A stretch of DNA of 43,571 nucleotides from contig JADZCN010000078.1 in the NCBI GenBank assembly GCA_020851565.1, positions 1 to 43,571 of the forward strand, in the 5' to 3' direction. Both the position numbers and the translations under genes were made by a program. The stretch's first letter is position 1. The number at the start of each line of letters is the position of its first letter. This DNA is from Acidobacteriota bacterium (GTDB lineage Bacteria; Acidobacteriota; Vicinamibacteria; Vicinamibacterales; UBA2999). Positions 1 to 7,496 of the stretch are shown in pieces. The notes under the pieces were generated by a model, which was not told the origin of the DNA, searched no databases, and worked only from the letters and a program-made list of their open reading frames with translations.

Positions 1-596
1 ACGGCTGGCTCAAGCGCCTGCTCGCGCGGCTGTTCTACGCGTTCATCTCGCTGCTCTTCAACGTGCACTACGACTACCGCGTCGGCAACTACCGCCTGCT
101 CACGCGCCGCGCCGTGGAGTACTTCCGCCAGCACCGCGAGCGCACGCGAAACGTGAACGCCATCATGGCGCTCATGGGTGTCTCGACGGCCTACGTGGAC
201 GTTACGCACCGCCCCCGCCGGCACGGGAAGAGCACCTATACCCTGGGAAGATCCGCCAGGGTCGCCGCCTCGGTCGTCATCGGCTATTCGGACATCCCGC
301 TGGTGATGTCGGGCGCCATCGGCGGGCTGCTCTGCGTAGCAGCGGCGGTGTGGGGGATCTGGCTGGCCGTGCAAGCATTCGGCGGAGCGACGGTCAGCGA
401 AAGCTGGGTCGCCATCTGCGCAGTGGCCGGCATTGGCGGCCTGGTGCTCCTCAACCTGGGGATTGTCGGCGCCTACCTGGGCCGCGCCGCGCGCGAGGCC
501 AAGGAGCGGCCGATGTATTTCGTGGGGGAAAGCACCGGCGTTCGCACAGACGATTCAAGGACTGAGGTTCAAAGCACAGAGGTTCAAAGCACATAG
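1..596 (+). CDS. Glycosyltransferase family 2, C-terminal part (5' end outside window)
   Basis: The reading frame is open from base 3, giving 197 visible residues. The sequence fits the C-terminal third of a DPM1/ArnC/GtrB-type family 2 glycosyltransferase, which moves a sugar onto polyprenyl phosphate at the inner membrane. A conserved block after the catalytic domain (FNVHYDYRVGNYRLLTRRA) is followed by two transmembrane segments at about visible residues 95-120 and 135-157, as in GtrB-like enzymes. The nucleotide-sugar domain lies upstream of the window. The last residues (TEVQSTEVQST) are encoded by two copies of a 15-base tandem repeat that continues past the stop, so the natural C-terminus was probably shorter. 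The substrate cannot be told from this part. Confidence 0.8.
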   Translation, partial: GWLKRLLARLFYAFISLLFNVHYDYRVGNYRLLTRRAVEYFRQHRERTRNVNAIMALMGVSTAYVDVTHRPRRHGKSTYTLGRSARVAASVVIGYSDIPLVMSGAIGGLLCVAAAVWGIWLAVQAFGGATVSESWVAICAVAGIGGLVLLNLGIVGAYLGRAAREAKERPMYFVGESTGVRTDDSRTEVQSTEVQST

Positions 597-642
597 GTTC
601 AAAGCACAGAGGTTCAAAGCACAGAGGTTCGAAACCCGCCCA
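558..642. repeat. 15-base tandem repeat across a gene end
   Basis: Four and a fraction copies of AGGTTCAAAGCACAG (one copy ends CAT) run head to tail. The first two copies are coding and add TEVQS repeats to the glycosyltransferase; the TAG stop arises inside the variant copy. The unit is a multiple of three, so gain or loss of a copy keeps the frame. Directly after it (about 648-702) comes a looser repeat built on CGCACC and CTGCCCGCACC words. Confidence 0.9.
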
Positions 643-725
643 AACCTGCCCGCACCCGTTCGCACCTGCCCGCACCTGTTCGCACCCGCCCGCACCCTGG
701 TGTAATATGTAGAGGTTGTACCTGT

Positions 726-801
<76 letters not shown>

Positions 802-828
802 ACCTTCGCTCCTGGTTCACGCGAAGGT
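802..828 (+). terminator. Hairpin directly after the tRNA
   Basis: ACCTTCGC (802-809) pairs perfectly with GCGAAGGT (821-828) around an 11-base loop, starting one base after the encoded CCA. No U-run follows, so it could be a processing or stability element rather than an intrinsic terminator. Confidence 0.5.
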
Positions 829-884
829 CTGCCCACCGGCGCGCGACGCGCGCAGGCAGTCCCAACGTTCCACCCGATTTGCCC

Positions 885-911
885 GAGGCGCCGGACCCAT
901 TCCGGCGCCTC
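885..911. terminator. Strong 11-bp hairpin, possible bidirectional terminator
   Basis: GAGGCGCCGGA (885-895) and TCCGGCGCCTC (901-911) form a perfect 11-bp stem with a 5-base loop. It lies between the tRNA on the plus strand and the stop codon (940) of a minus-strand small ORF, where a shared terminator would be expected. Only a short T-rich stretch follows (CTGTTT). Confidence 0.55.
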
Positions 912-939
912 GACCTGTTTCGGGGCCTCCCCCACGCAC

Positions 940-1116
940 TCACGGCTCCGGATCGTCCAGGGCGACCAACACGCCGCCCGGGACGAAGAGGGCCGTCATG
1001 TGCGTGTCCGAGACGGTCACCTCTCCGGCGAACTCGTCGCACACGAGGTTGATGGTCACCGAGCCGTGGTGCGGAAGAGCGCCAGGCCGAACGCGAGAGC
1101 GAGAGTCGAGCGTCAT
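940..1116 (-). CDS. Small ORF, 58 residues, unknown; possible gene remnant
   Basis: ATG at 1116-1114, stop TGA at 942-940. The last 44 codons have almost uniformly G/C third positions, as expected of coding sequence here, and read HHGSVTINLVCDEF, then DTHMTALFVPGG, then VLVALDDPEP. The first 14 codons, before LPHHG, lack this bias. The start may therefore be spurious, with the real product beginning at the GTG inside SVTIN or the ORF being the preserved 3' end of a decayed gene. A strong hairpin lies 29 bases past the stop. It is divergent from lolA across 46 bases. I do not recognise the family; it looks like a short beta-rich protein. Confidence 0.4.
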   Translation of the reverse strand: MTLDSRSRVRPGALPHHGSVTINLVCDEFAGEVTVSDTHMTALFVPGGVLVALDDPEP

Positions 1117-1149
1117 CGAAGTGACACACGTGGCTGGGACGTTTCACAC

Positions 1150-1155
1150 TAAGAT
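1150..1155 (+). promoter_or_regulatory. -10 box of lolA, leaderless spacing
   Basis: TAAGAT ends seven bases before the lolA ATG, and no Shine-Dalgarno sequence lies between them. The same -10 to start spacing occurs at 10965-10970 and 13678-13683, so transcription probably begins at or next to the start codon. Confidence 0.45.
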
Positions 1156-1162
1156 TGAAATC

Positions 1163-1825
1163 ATGCGGTCCCTGCTCGTCGCGACGGCCGTGCTGGCGTT
1201 GACCCTCCCGGGCCTGGGGCAAACCACGGACGCCGCCGCATTGGCCGAACGGGTCCAGGCGCGCTACAGGACGATCCGGAATTTCGAGGGCACGTTCGTC
1301 CAGACCTACGAGGGCGGCGTCCTGCGCACCAAGACCACGGAGAGCGGAACCCTGGCCGTCAAGCAGCCAGGGCTGTTCCGCTTCGTCTACACCCGGCCCG
1401 AGCGGAAGGAGTTCGTCTCGGACGGCACTCGCGTCTACACCTACCTCGTCGCCGACAAGCAGGTCATCGTCAGCCCGGCGCCGGGTCCGGACGATGCGAC
1501 GACGCCGGCCCTGTTCCTCGCTGGCCGGGCCGACATCGCGCGGGATTTCACCGCCGAGTTCACGGATTTACCCGGAGCCGCACAGGGCCTGCGCACGCTG
1601 AAGCTCGTGCCCCGGAAGCCGGATCCGGACTACGAGTGGTTCGGGATCGGGGTGGATGCAACGACGCTGCAGATCCGCTACCTCGTCGCCGCGGACCGCC
1701 AGGGCGGCAAATCGGCCTTCAACCTGTCGAACCTCAAGGAAAACCAGCGGCTGGCCGATAATACGTTCCAGTTCCGCATTCCCCGTGGCGTCGATGTCGT
1801 CACCAATGGCGCTCGCTCACGCTGA
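1163..1825 (+). CDS. lolA: Outer-membrane lipoprotein carrier protein (LolA family)
   Basis: 220 residues, close to the usual LolA length. It begins with a signal peptide (residues 1 to about 19) ending near LGQT, so the product is periplasmic. The body has the LolA pattern: an ALAERVQARYRTIRNFEGTF opening helix and strand, a G-LAVKQPG-FRF-Y block around residues 65-80, and a C-terminal ADNTFQFRIPRGVDVV. LolA escorts lipoproteins from the LolCDE exporter to the outer membrane; members in Acidobacteria-like bacteria are often annotated only as LolA-like. The ATG was chosen because it starts the signal peptide. The last 20 bases overlap the secretin lipoprotein gene, suggesting translational coupling. 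Confidence 0.82.
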   Translation: MRSLLVATAVLALTLPGLGQTTDAAALAERVQARYRTIRNFEGTFVQTYEGGVLRTKTTESGTLAVKQPGLFRFVYTRPERKEFVSDGTRVYTYLVADKQVIVSPAPGPDDATTPALFLAGRADIARDFTAEFTDLPGAAQGLRTLKLVPRKPDPDYEWFGIGVDATTLQIRYLVAADRQGGKSAFNLSNLKENQRLADNTFQFRIPRGVDVVTNGARSR

Positions 1826-3656
1826 CCGCCTCCTCGTCCGTGTGGCGGCCGTCCTGGCCCTCGCGCTGGCCCTGTCCGGCTGCGCCACATCCCGCGCCCT
1901 TACCAACGCGCGCAATGCGGAGACGCGCCAGGACTACGACAGCGCCGTGGCGGAGTACACGCGCCTCCTCAGGCTGGATCCGGACAACAAGGACGCCCGC
2001 TTCGGCCTCGAGCGCGCACGCATCCGGGCGGCGCAGGACCATTTCGCGCGCGGCCGCCGCCTGGCGGCCACCGGGAAGCTCGAAGAGGCGCTCATCGAGT
2101 ACCAGATCGCGTCCGAGATGAGCCCTGCCAACGGCGAGATCCAGGCAGCCCTCCGGGACACGCGCACCCAGCTGCGCACGCAGATCGCGGTGCGTGAAGA
2201 CGGCAAGACCCGTCTCGAAGCGCTCATCGACCAGAGCCTCGTCGCGCCGCTGCCCGGCGCGGAACTGCCCACGGGCGTCTCGCTTCCAGACTCCCTGGTG
2301 TTCCGCGAGGCCAACGCGCGCGATGTCTTCGCGTCCATCGGCAAGTTCGCGGACATCAGCGTCGTCTTCGACCCGACCTACAGGGACCAGCCGGTCTCGG
2401 TGGACCTGCGGAAGGCGCCGCTCGACCAGGCGCTCAACTCGGTCACGATGGCGACGCGCACGTTCTGGAAGGTGACCACGCCCGGCACCGTCACCATCAT
2501 TCCCGACACGCAGGCCAAGCGCCGCGAGTACGAGGAAGAGGTGGTGCGTACGTTCTACCTGAGCAACGCCGACCTGAAGGAGACCATCGACGTCCTGCGC
2601 ATCGTGGTGGACGCGCGGCGCCTGGCTGCGATGTCGGCCACCAACGCCATCACCATCAAGGACACGCCGCAACGGATCGCCGCGGCCGGCCGCATCATCA
2701 CGGCCCTGGACAAGGCGCGTCCCGAGGTCGTCATCGACGTGGAGCTGCTGGAGGTGGACCGGACGCACCTCAACGAGTTCGGGCTCCAGCTCGCATCGCC
2801 GGCAGCCTCGCCCACCGGGATCGACGGCCAGGCCGACGTCAACCGCGATGGTCTCACGCTGCGGGACCTCACGACCCTCACCCAGTCCGACGTCTTCCTG
2901 ACGAACCTGCCGGCACTCTACTACCGGCTGCTGAAGACCGACAGCGCCACGCGCGTGCTGGCGAACCCACAACTGCGCACAACGGAGGGCGTTGCCGCGC
3001 AGGCCCGCTTCGGCGAGCGCGTGCCCGTACCCGTCACGACGTTCGCGCCCATCGCCACTGGCGGCGTGCAGACGCAACCCATCACGTCGTTCAACTACGA
3101 GAACATCGGCGTCAACATCGATCTCACGCCCCGCACGCACCACGACGACGCGGTGTCGCTGGCGGTGAAGATCGAGTTGAGCAGCATCTCAGGGAGCGGC
3201 TTCGGTGGCCTCCCGACGTTCGGCAACCGATCAATCAACACCGTCATCCGGTTGAAGGACGGTGAGACGAACATGCTGGCGGGCCTGATCCGCGACGAGG
3301 AGCGGCGCACGCTGGCCGGCGTCCCGGGGCTGAGCGACATTCCGGTGATTGGGCGGATGTTCGCCTACAACCGGAAGCAGACGCAGGAAACCGACATCAT
3401 CCTCACGCTCACGCCGCGCATCGTCCGCGTGCTGGACCTGACCGAGGAAGATCTTGCGCCGTTCCGCGTCGGCCGTGACGGCGCCTCGGCCGGGGGCGAC
3501 CTGCCTCCGCTGCCGGTGCCCCAGCCTGCCCGCCCGCCAGGCGTGCAGCCGCCCGGCGGCGATGCGGTTGCGACCCCGGAAGGCCCGGTGCTGGCGCCCA
3601 CGGTACCGCCGACGCAGGCGCCGGCAAAGCCGGTGAAACCCCCACCGGGACGCTGA
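1806..3656 (+). CDS. TPR-containing secretin lipoprotein (GspD/PilQ family)
   Basis: 616 residues. A lipoprotein signal peptide ends in lipobox LSGC (Cys26), followed by two or three TPR-like repeats (about 30-115), a short N0/STN-like domain (about 150-225, LVFREANARDVFASIGKFADI), an N1/NolW-like domain (about 240-300) and a secretin domain with the diagnostic VPGLSDIPVIGRMF near residue 505. A proline-rich tail covers about 575-616. Secretins form outer-membrane gates for type II secretion or type IV pili. No inner-membrane or ATPase partner is in the window, so the system served is unknown. The start is fixed by the signal peptide and lies 20 bases inside lolA. The gene converges on murA with an 8-base gap. 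Confidence 0.85.
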   Translation: MALAHADRLLVRVAAVLALALALSGCATSRALTNARNAETRQDYDSAVAEYTRLLRLDPDNKDARFGLERARIRAAQDHFARGRRLAATGKLEEALIEYQIASEMSPANGEIQAALRDTRTQLRTQIAVREDGKTRLEALIDQSLVAPLPGAELPTGVSLPDSLVFREANARDVFASIGKFADISVVFDPTYRDQPVSVDLRKAPLDQALNSVTMATRTFWKVTTPGTVTIIPDTQAKRREYEEEVVRTFYLSNADLKETIDVLRIVVDARRLAAMSATNAITIKDTPQRIAAAGRIITALDKARPEVVIDVELLEVDRTHLNEFGLQLASPAASPTGIDGQADVNRDGLTLRDLTTLTQSDVFLTNLPALYYRLLKTDSATRVLANPQLRTTEGVAAQARFGERVPVPVTTFAPIATGGVQTQPITSFNYENIGVNIDLTPRTHHDDAVSLAVKIELSSISGSGFGGLPTFGNRSINTVIRLKDGETNMLAGLIRDEERRTLAGVPGLSDIPVIGRMFAYNRKQTQETDIILTLTPRIVRVLDLTEEDLAPFRVGRDGASAGGDLPPLPVPQPARPPGVQPPGGDAVATPEGPVLAPTVPPTQAPAKPVKPPPGR

Positions 3657-3664
3657 GGCGGGTC

Positions 3665-4918
3665 TCACACCTTGCTGACGTCGGCCCCGAGCGCCTGCAG
3701 GCGCTCGACGAGGCGGCTGTAGCCGCGTTCCACGGTCTCGAGCGGCTCTACGCGGCTCTGCCCCTCGGCGGCGAGCGCAGCGGCGATGAGCGCCATGCCG
3801 GAACGGATGTCGCGGCTGTCGAGCGACTTCCCGCGCAGCTTGCGCGGCCCGGTGACGATGATGCGGTGCGGGTCGCAGAGGAAGAGGTCCGCGCCCATGC
3901 CGCTCAGCTGTTCCAGCGCGAAGAGGCGCAGCTCGTACAACCAGTCGTGCACGAGCGTGGCGCCGTCGGCCTGCGTGGCCAGCACGGTCACCAGGCTGAC
4001 CAGGTCGCTCGGGAAGCCTGGCCAGAGGCCGGTCGTGATGCGGCCGGCGCCCACCAGCGTGCTTCGGCGCACGCTGAAGACGTCGCCGTCCTGGCGGCAC
4101 TCGACGCGCATCTTGCGCAGCACGCTGGCGACCACTTCCATGTCCACCGGGCGGGTGCCGCCGATGTCCACTTCCCCGCCGGTGATGGCGCCCACCACCG
4201 CCCAGCTGCCGGCCTCGATGTAGTCACCATCCAGCCGCTTCTCCGCACCGGACAGGCGCATGCCGCCTTCGACGCGGATGGTGTGTGAGCCCTCGCCCGT
4301 GATGCCCACTCCCATGCCCTTCAGGAACTGGCAGAGCTCGACGACGTGCGGCTCGCAGGCGGCGTGACGAATCTCCGACACGCCGGGCGCTGCCGCCGCT
4401 GCCAGCAGCGCCGTTTCCGTGCCCGTCACGGAGGCTTCGTCCAGGTAGATGGACGCCGGCGCGAGACCGTTGGGGGCCTCGAGGCAGTGGCCGGCGCCCT
4501 CCACCATGTGCGCCCCCATCGCCGTGAGCGCCTCGATGTGCGTGCGGATGGTTCGCCGCGCCGGGAAGTCCCCGCCCGGCGGCGCCACGTGCGCCGCGCC
4601 CCGCCGCGCCAGGAGCGGTCCCAGCAGAAGGACCGAGCCGCGCAGCCGTCCCACGAGCGCCCGATCCGGCTCGTGGCTGGACACCTCCCGGCACTCGATG
4701 CGGAGCGTGGTGCTGCCGATGCCTTCGACCTCGGCGCCGAGGTCGAGGAGCAGGCGGGCCATCACCTCGACGTCCGCAATGCGCGGCACGTTCGTGAGGA
4801 CGCAGGGCTGGTCGGTGAGCAGGCAGGCGGCCATCAGCGGCAACGCCGCGTTCTTGTTGCCTTCGACGTCGACGCGCCCGTTGAGGGAACGGCCGCCCTG
4901 GATGAGTAGAGTGGACAT
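3665..4918 (-). CDS. murA: UDP-GlcNAc 1-carboxyvinyltransferase, Asp in place of catalytic Cys
   Basis: 417 residues, the normal MurA length. MurA transfers enolpyruvate from PEP to UDP-GlcNAc, the first committed step of peptidoglycan synthesis in the cytoplasm. The N-terminal EGNKNAALPLMAA carries the Lys-Asn pair of the active site. The loop that contains Cys115 in E. coli reads APPGGDFPARR here, with Asp117 replacing Cys and the following Arg (equivalent of Arg120) kept. A Cys-to-Asp exchange at this place is known in Mycobacterium and a few other groups and gives inherent fosfomycin insensitivity while preserving activity. It is the last gene of the operon; short repeats of GGAAGTC type fill the 30 bases between it and murB. 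Confidence 0.93.
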   Translation of the reverse strand: MSTLLIQGGRSLNGRVDVEGNKNAALPLMAACLLTDQPCVLTNVPRIADVEVMARLLLDLGAEVEGIGSTTLRIECREVSSHEPDRALVGRLRGSVLLLGPLLARRGAAHVAPPGGDFPARRTIRTHIEALTAMGAHMVEGAGHCLEAPNGLAPASIYLDEASVTGTETALLAAAAAPGVSEIRHAACEPHVVELCQFLKGMGVGITGEGSHTIRVEGGMRLSGAEKRLDGDYIEAGSWAVVGAITGGEVDIGGTRPVDMEVVASVLRKMRVECRQDGDVFSVRRSTLVGAGRITTGLWPGFPSDLVSLVTVLATQADGATLVHDWLYELRLFALEQLSGMGADLFLCDPHRIIVTGPRKLRGKSLDSRDIRSGMALIAAALAAEGQSRVEPLETVERGYSRLVERLQALGADVSKV

Positions 4919-4950
4919 GATCGGAAGTCGGAAGTCGGGAGTCGAGAATC
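4919..4950. repeat. Seven-base direct repeats between murB and murA
   Basis: On the plus strand the spacer reads GGAAGTC, GGAAGTC, GGGAGTC, GAGAATC in succession. The last copy reaches into the final codons and stop of murB. Similar CGACTCCC words recur around rimM (20521-20600). Confidence 0.75.
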
Positions 4951-5893
4951 AGAACCCCAGGCGGATGATTTCCTCCCGGAGCGCCACGCCGAACTGGTCG
5001 CGCACGGCCTGCGTGCAGCGGTCGATCAGCCGCGCGATGTCCGCGGCACTCGCCGATCCGGTGTTGACGATGAAGTTGGCGTGGGTCGTCGAGACCCGCG
5101 CCCCGCCTTCGGCGGCGCCCTTGAGCCCGGCCCGGTCGACCATCGCCCCTGCCGACGGCGGAATGCCGGCCGGAACCTTGTCACGAGCCGGGTCCGGGTT
5201 CATGAAGATGCAGCCGGCACTCGGCGACTCGAGCGGTTGCGTCCGCTTGCGGAAGGCCAGCGATTCGCGGGCCGTCCGCCGCAGGGCATCAGGATCGGCG
5301 CCCGGGGCCACGCGAAAGGCGGCCCAGAGGACCACCTCGCCTGTGCGTTTCAGCCGGCTGTCGTCGTAGCCGAACTCCATGCGCTCCGCCGGCACCTGCA
5401 GCAGCGTGCCGTCTGGCTTTGCGAGGCGCACGCTGTCCACCAGGTCCCCGATGTTCATCTGCTTCCAGTGGGCGTTGCCGTAGACGGCACCGCCGACGGT
5501 GCCGGGGGTGCCCGCCCAGGCTTCCAGTCCCGCCAGCCCGCGGTTGATCGTCCATCGGACCAGGCCGTTGATCGTGACGGCCGCGTCGGCGCGAACCAGG
5601 CGGTCGCCCACCATGCTGATGTCGCCGCCGCGGGGGCGGATGACGAGGCCGCGCACGCCGGCGTCCGCCACCAGGACGTTCGAGCCGCCACCAAGCAGCG
5701 TCACCGGCGCGCCGTGCGCCCGGGCGACGCGCACCGCGTCCAGCAGTTCCTCTCCGGTCTTCGTCTCGAGCAGGACGTCAGCGGGACCGCCGACCTTGAA
5801 CGTCGTGAATGGCGCAAGCGGGGCGTTCACCCGCACGCGCTCGACGCCGAACCGGGCGATCAGGCCCGTCACGAGCGGCGCGTCGGCATTCAT
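4949..5893 (-). CDS. murB: UDP-N-acetylenolpyruvoylglucosamine reductase
   Basis: 314 residues. MurB reduces UDP-GlcNAc-enolpyruvate to UDP-MurNAc with NADPH and FAD in the cytoplasm, the step after MurA. The FAD-binding features are clear: FTTFKVGGPAD, VTLLGGGSNVLV and WAGTPGTVGGAVYGNAH. The proton-donor region reads SPSAGCIFMNP, with Cys where E. coli has the general acid Ser; the motif and length fit the type II MurB subgroup. The ATG at 5893 gives an ATGA overlap with pxpC and is preferred over the longer open frame upstream, which is antisense to nothing useful and lacks MurB features. Confidence 0.95.
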   Translation of the reverse strand: MNADAPLVTGLIARFGVERVRVNAPLAPFTTFKVGGPADVLLETKTGEELLDAVRVARAHGAPVTLLGGGSNVLVADAGVRGLVIRPRGGDISMVGDRLVRADAAVTINGLVRWTINRGLAGLEAWAGTPGTVGGAVYGNAHWKQMNIGDLVDSVRLAKPDGTLLQVPAERMEFGYDDSRLKRTGEVVLWAAFRVAPGADPDALRRTARESLAFRKRTQPLESPSAGCIFMNPDPARDKVPAGIPPSAGAMVDRAGLKGAAEGGARVSTTHANFIVNTGSASAADIARLIDRCTQAVRDQFGVALREEIIRLGF

Positions 5894-6855
5894 CGGACGA
5901 TCCGGCCTTCCCGAGGATGCGTCATCTGGGCCATCAACTCCCGTTCTCTCGCAATCAGGGCCGCGACCGCCTCCCGGTAGGTGCAGCGGTCGAACTCGAT
6001 GAACTCGCCGGGCGTCAACTGTGCGGCCAGGCAGAGGTCCGCGGTGATGACGTGGCCCATCTTCGGATAGCCGCCCGCCGTCTGGCGATCCGCCATCAGC
6101 AGGATGGGCTCGCCGGCCGCGGGCACCTGAAGCGCCCCCATCGTCACCGGCTCGGAAATCGGCTCGCCTGACCGGGCATGCGCGAGCGGTGGCCCCTCGA
6201 GACGATATCCCATCCGGTTCGACCTGGGCGAGATGCGGAAGCTGACGCTCGTCAGGGCGTGCCAGGCGTCGGGCCCGAACCAGTCGTCCTGGGGCCCGGG
6301 CATCACCCGCAGGCGGGCGCGCCCGCCCGTCGGAAGCGTGAGCCCCCGCGCCCGGTTCGGCGCGCACGTGGCCTTTGGCGCCACCGGAACCACATCGCCC
6401 GCCACCAGCGCGCGGCCGCCGAGCCCGCCCATGTGGGTGACGGTGTGGGTGGCACGGCTGCCGAGGACCGGCGGGGTGAGGATGCCGCCTCCCGCCACGG
6501 CGAGATACGCGCGCGCCCCCAGATGCCGGCGGCCGAACCGAAGCACCTCGCCCCGCCGCGCCGCGAAGGTGGTCCCCGAGGCGACGGCCACGTTGCCACA
6601 CGTCAGGTCGAAGTCGGCGCCCGCCACGGCCATGACGGTGTCAGCCTCCACCTCGAGCTCGGGCCCGATCAGGGTCACCTCGAGCGTCGCCGCCTCCTGA
6701 GCGTTGCCCACGAGGTGATTCGCCAGGCGATGCGAGTAGACGTCCATCACGCCCGCCACCGGCACGGCCTCGAGCTGGTGGGACCAGCGGCCGAGGTCCT
6801 GCACGGTCGTCAGCAGGCCCGCCCGCACGACGCGAAGAAACCCGGTGGCCTTCAT
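5890..6855 (-). CDS. pxpC: 5-oxoprolinase subunit PxpC (KipA/biotin-dependent carboxylase-like)
   Basis: 321 residues. PxpC works with PxpB and PxpA in ATP-dependent opening of 5-oxoproline to glutamate. Family marks include LLTTVQDLGRWSHQ near residue 15, PVAGVMDVYSHRLAN, RVMPGPQDDWF, SNRMGYRLEG and DRQTAGGYPKMGHVI. The ATG at 6855 gives ATGA coupling to pxpB upstream, and the 3' end overlaps murB by 4 bases. PxpA (LamB/YcsF family) is not in the window, so this may be an incomplete 5-oxoprolinase, or PxpA may lie elsewhere. Its position between murB and mpl is unexpected and suggests a link with cell-wall peptide or glutamate turnover, which I only infer. Confidence 0.9.
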   Translation of the reverse strand: MKATGFLRVVRAGLLTTVQDLGRWSHQLEAVPVAGVMDVYSHRLANHLVGNAQEAATLEVTLIGPELEVEADTVMAVAGADFDLTCGNVAVASGTTFAARRGEVLRFGRRHLGARAYLAVAGGGILTPPVLGSRATHTVTHMGGLGGRALVAGDVVPVAPKATCAPNRARGLTLPTGGRARLRVMPGPQDDWFGPDAWHALTSVSFRISPRSNRMGYRLEGPPLAHARSGEPISEPVTMGALQVPAAGEPILLMADRQTAGGYPKMGHVITADLCLAAQLTPGEFIEFDRCTYREAVAALIARERELMAQMTHPREGRIVR

Positions 6856-7496
6856 CGGGGCACGAAGTGCACGAGGTCGCCAGGCGCCAGCAGGCTCGCC
6901 GGCGTCCGCGCCGCGTCGAACATGACCACGGACGTGCGACCGATGATCTGCCAGCCGCCGGGCGTTGCGGCCGGGTACACGCCGGTCTGCTCGCCGGCAA
7001 TCCCCAGCGACCCGGCCGGCACGACGTCGCGCGGCACGCGCCGGCGCGGTGCCGCGATGCTGGCATTCACCCGTCCCAGGTAGGCAAACCCCGGAACGAA
7101 GCCCAGCATGTACACGCGGTACGTAACAGCCGCGTGGCGCTCGATGACTTCGGCCGGAGAACAGCCCGCGAAGTCGGCGACGGCCTGCAGATCCGGGCCA
7201 ACGGCCCCACCGTAGACGACCGGGATCTCGTGAACCACCGGCTCGGGCAGGCTCACGACCCTGCCGGCCACGCTCGCATCCTCCCTGATGGCCCGTTCGA
7301 GTGCGACCAGATCGGTGCGGAGCGGATCGAAGTGAATACCCAGGGAGCAGTATCCCGGCACGATGTCCCGAACGCCGGGAACATCCCGTGCGCGCAGCAG
7401 CCGTCCCAGCTCGATCGCGCGCTGGTTGACCACCGGGTCGATCACCTGCTCGAGCTCGACCAGCAGCATCGCGTCGCCGGCATGGCGAATCCGCAT
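6852..7496 (-). CDS. pxpB: 5-oxoprolinase subunit PxpB (KipI family)
   Basis: 214 residues, normal for PxpB/KipI. It carries the typical N-terminal RHAGDAMLLVEL, the central HEIPVVYGG, and the C-terminal LGFVPGFAYLG, then RRRVPRDVVPAGSLGIAGEQTG and PGGWQIIGRT. It partners PxpC, with which it overlaps by ATGA; the ATG itself overlaps the mpl stop as TGATG. In Bacillus the homologue KipI also inhibits a sporulation kinase, so a regulatory role is another possibility, but the strict pairing with pxpC favours 5-oxoprolinase. Confidence 0.9.
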   Translation of the reverse strand: MRIRHAGDAMLLVELEQVIDPVVNQRAIELGRLLRARDVPGVRDIVPGYCSLGIHFDPLRTDLVALERAIREDASVAGRVVSLPEPVVHEIPVVYGGAVGPDLQAVADFAGCSPAEVIERHAAVTYRVYMLGFVPGFAYLGRVNASIAAPRRRVPRDVVPAGSLGIAGEQTGVYPAATPGGWQIIGRTSVVMFDAARTPASLLAPGDLVHFVPR

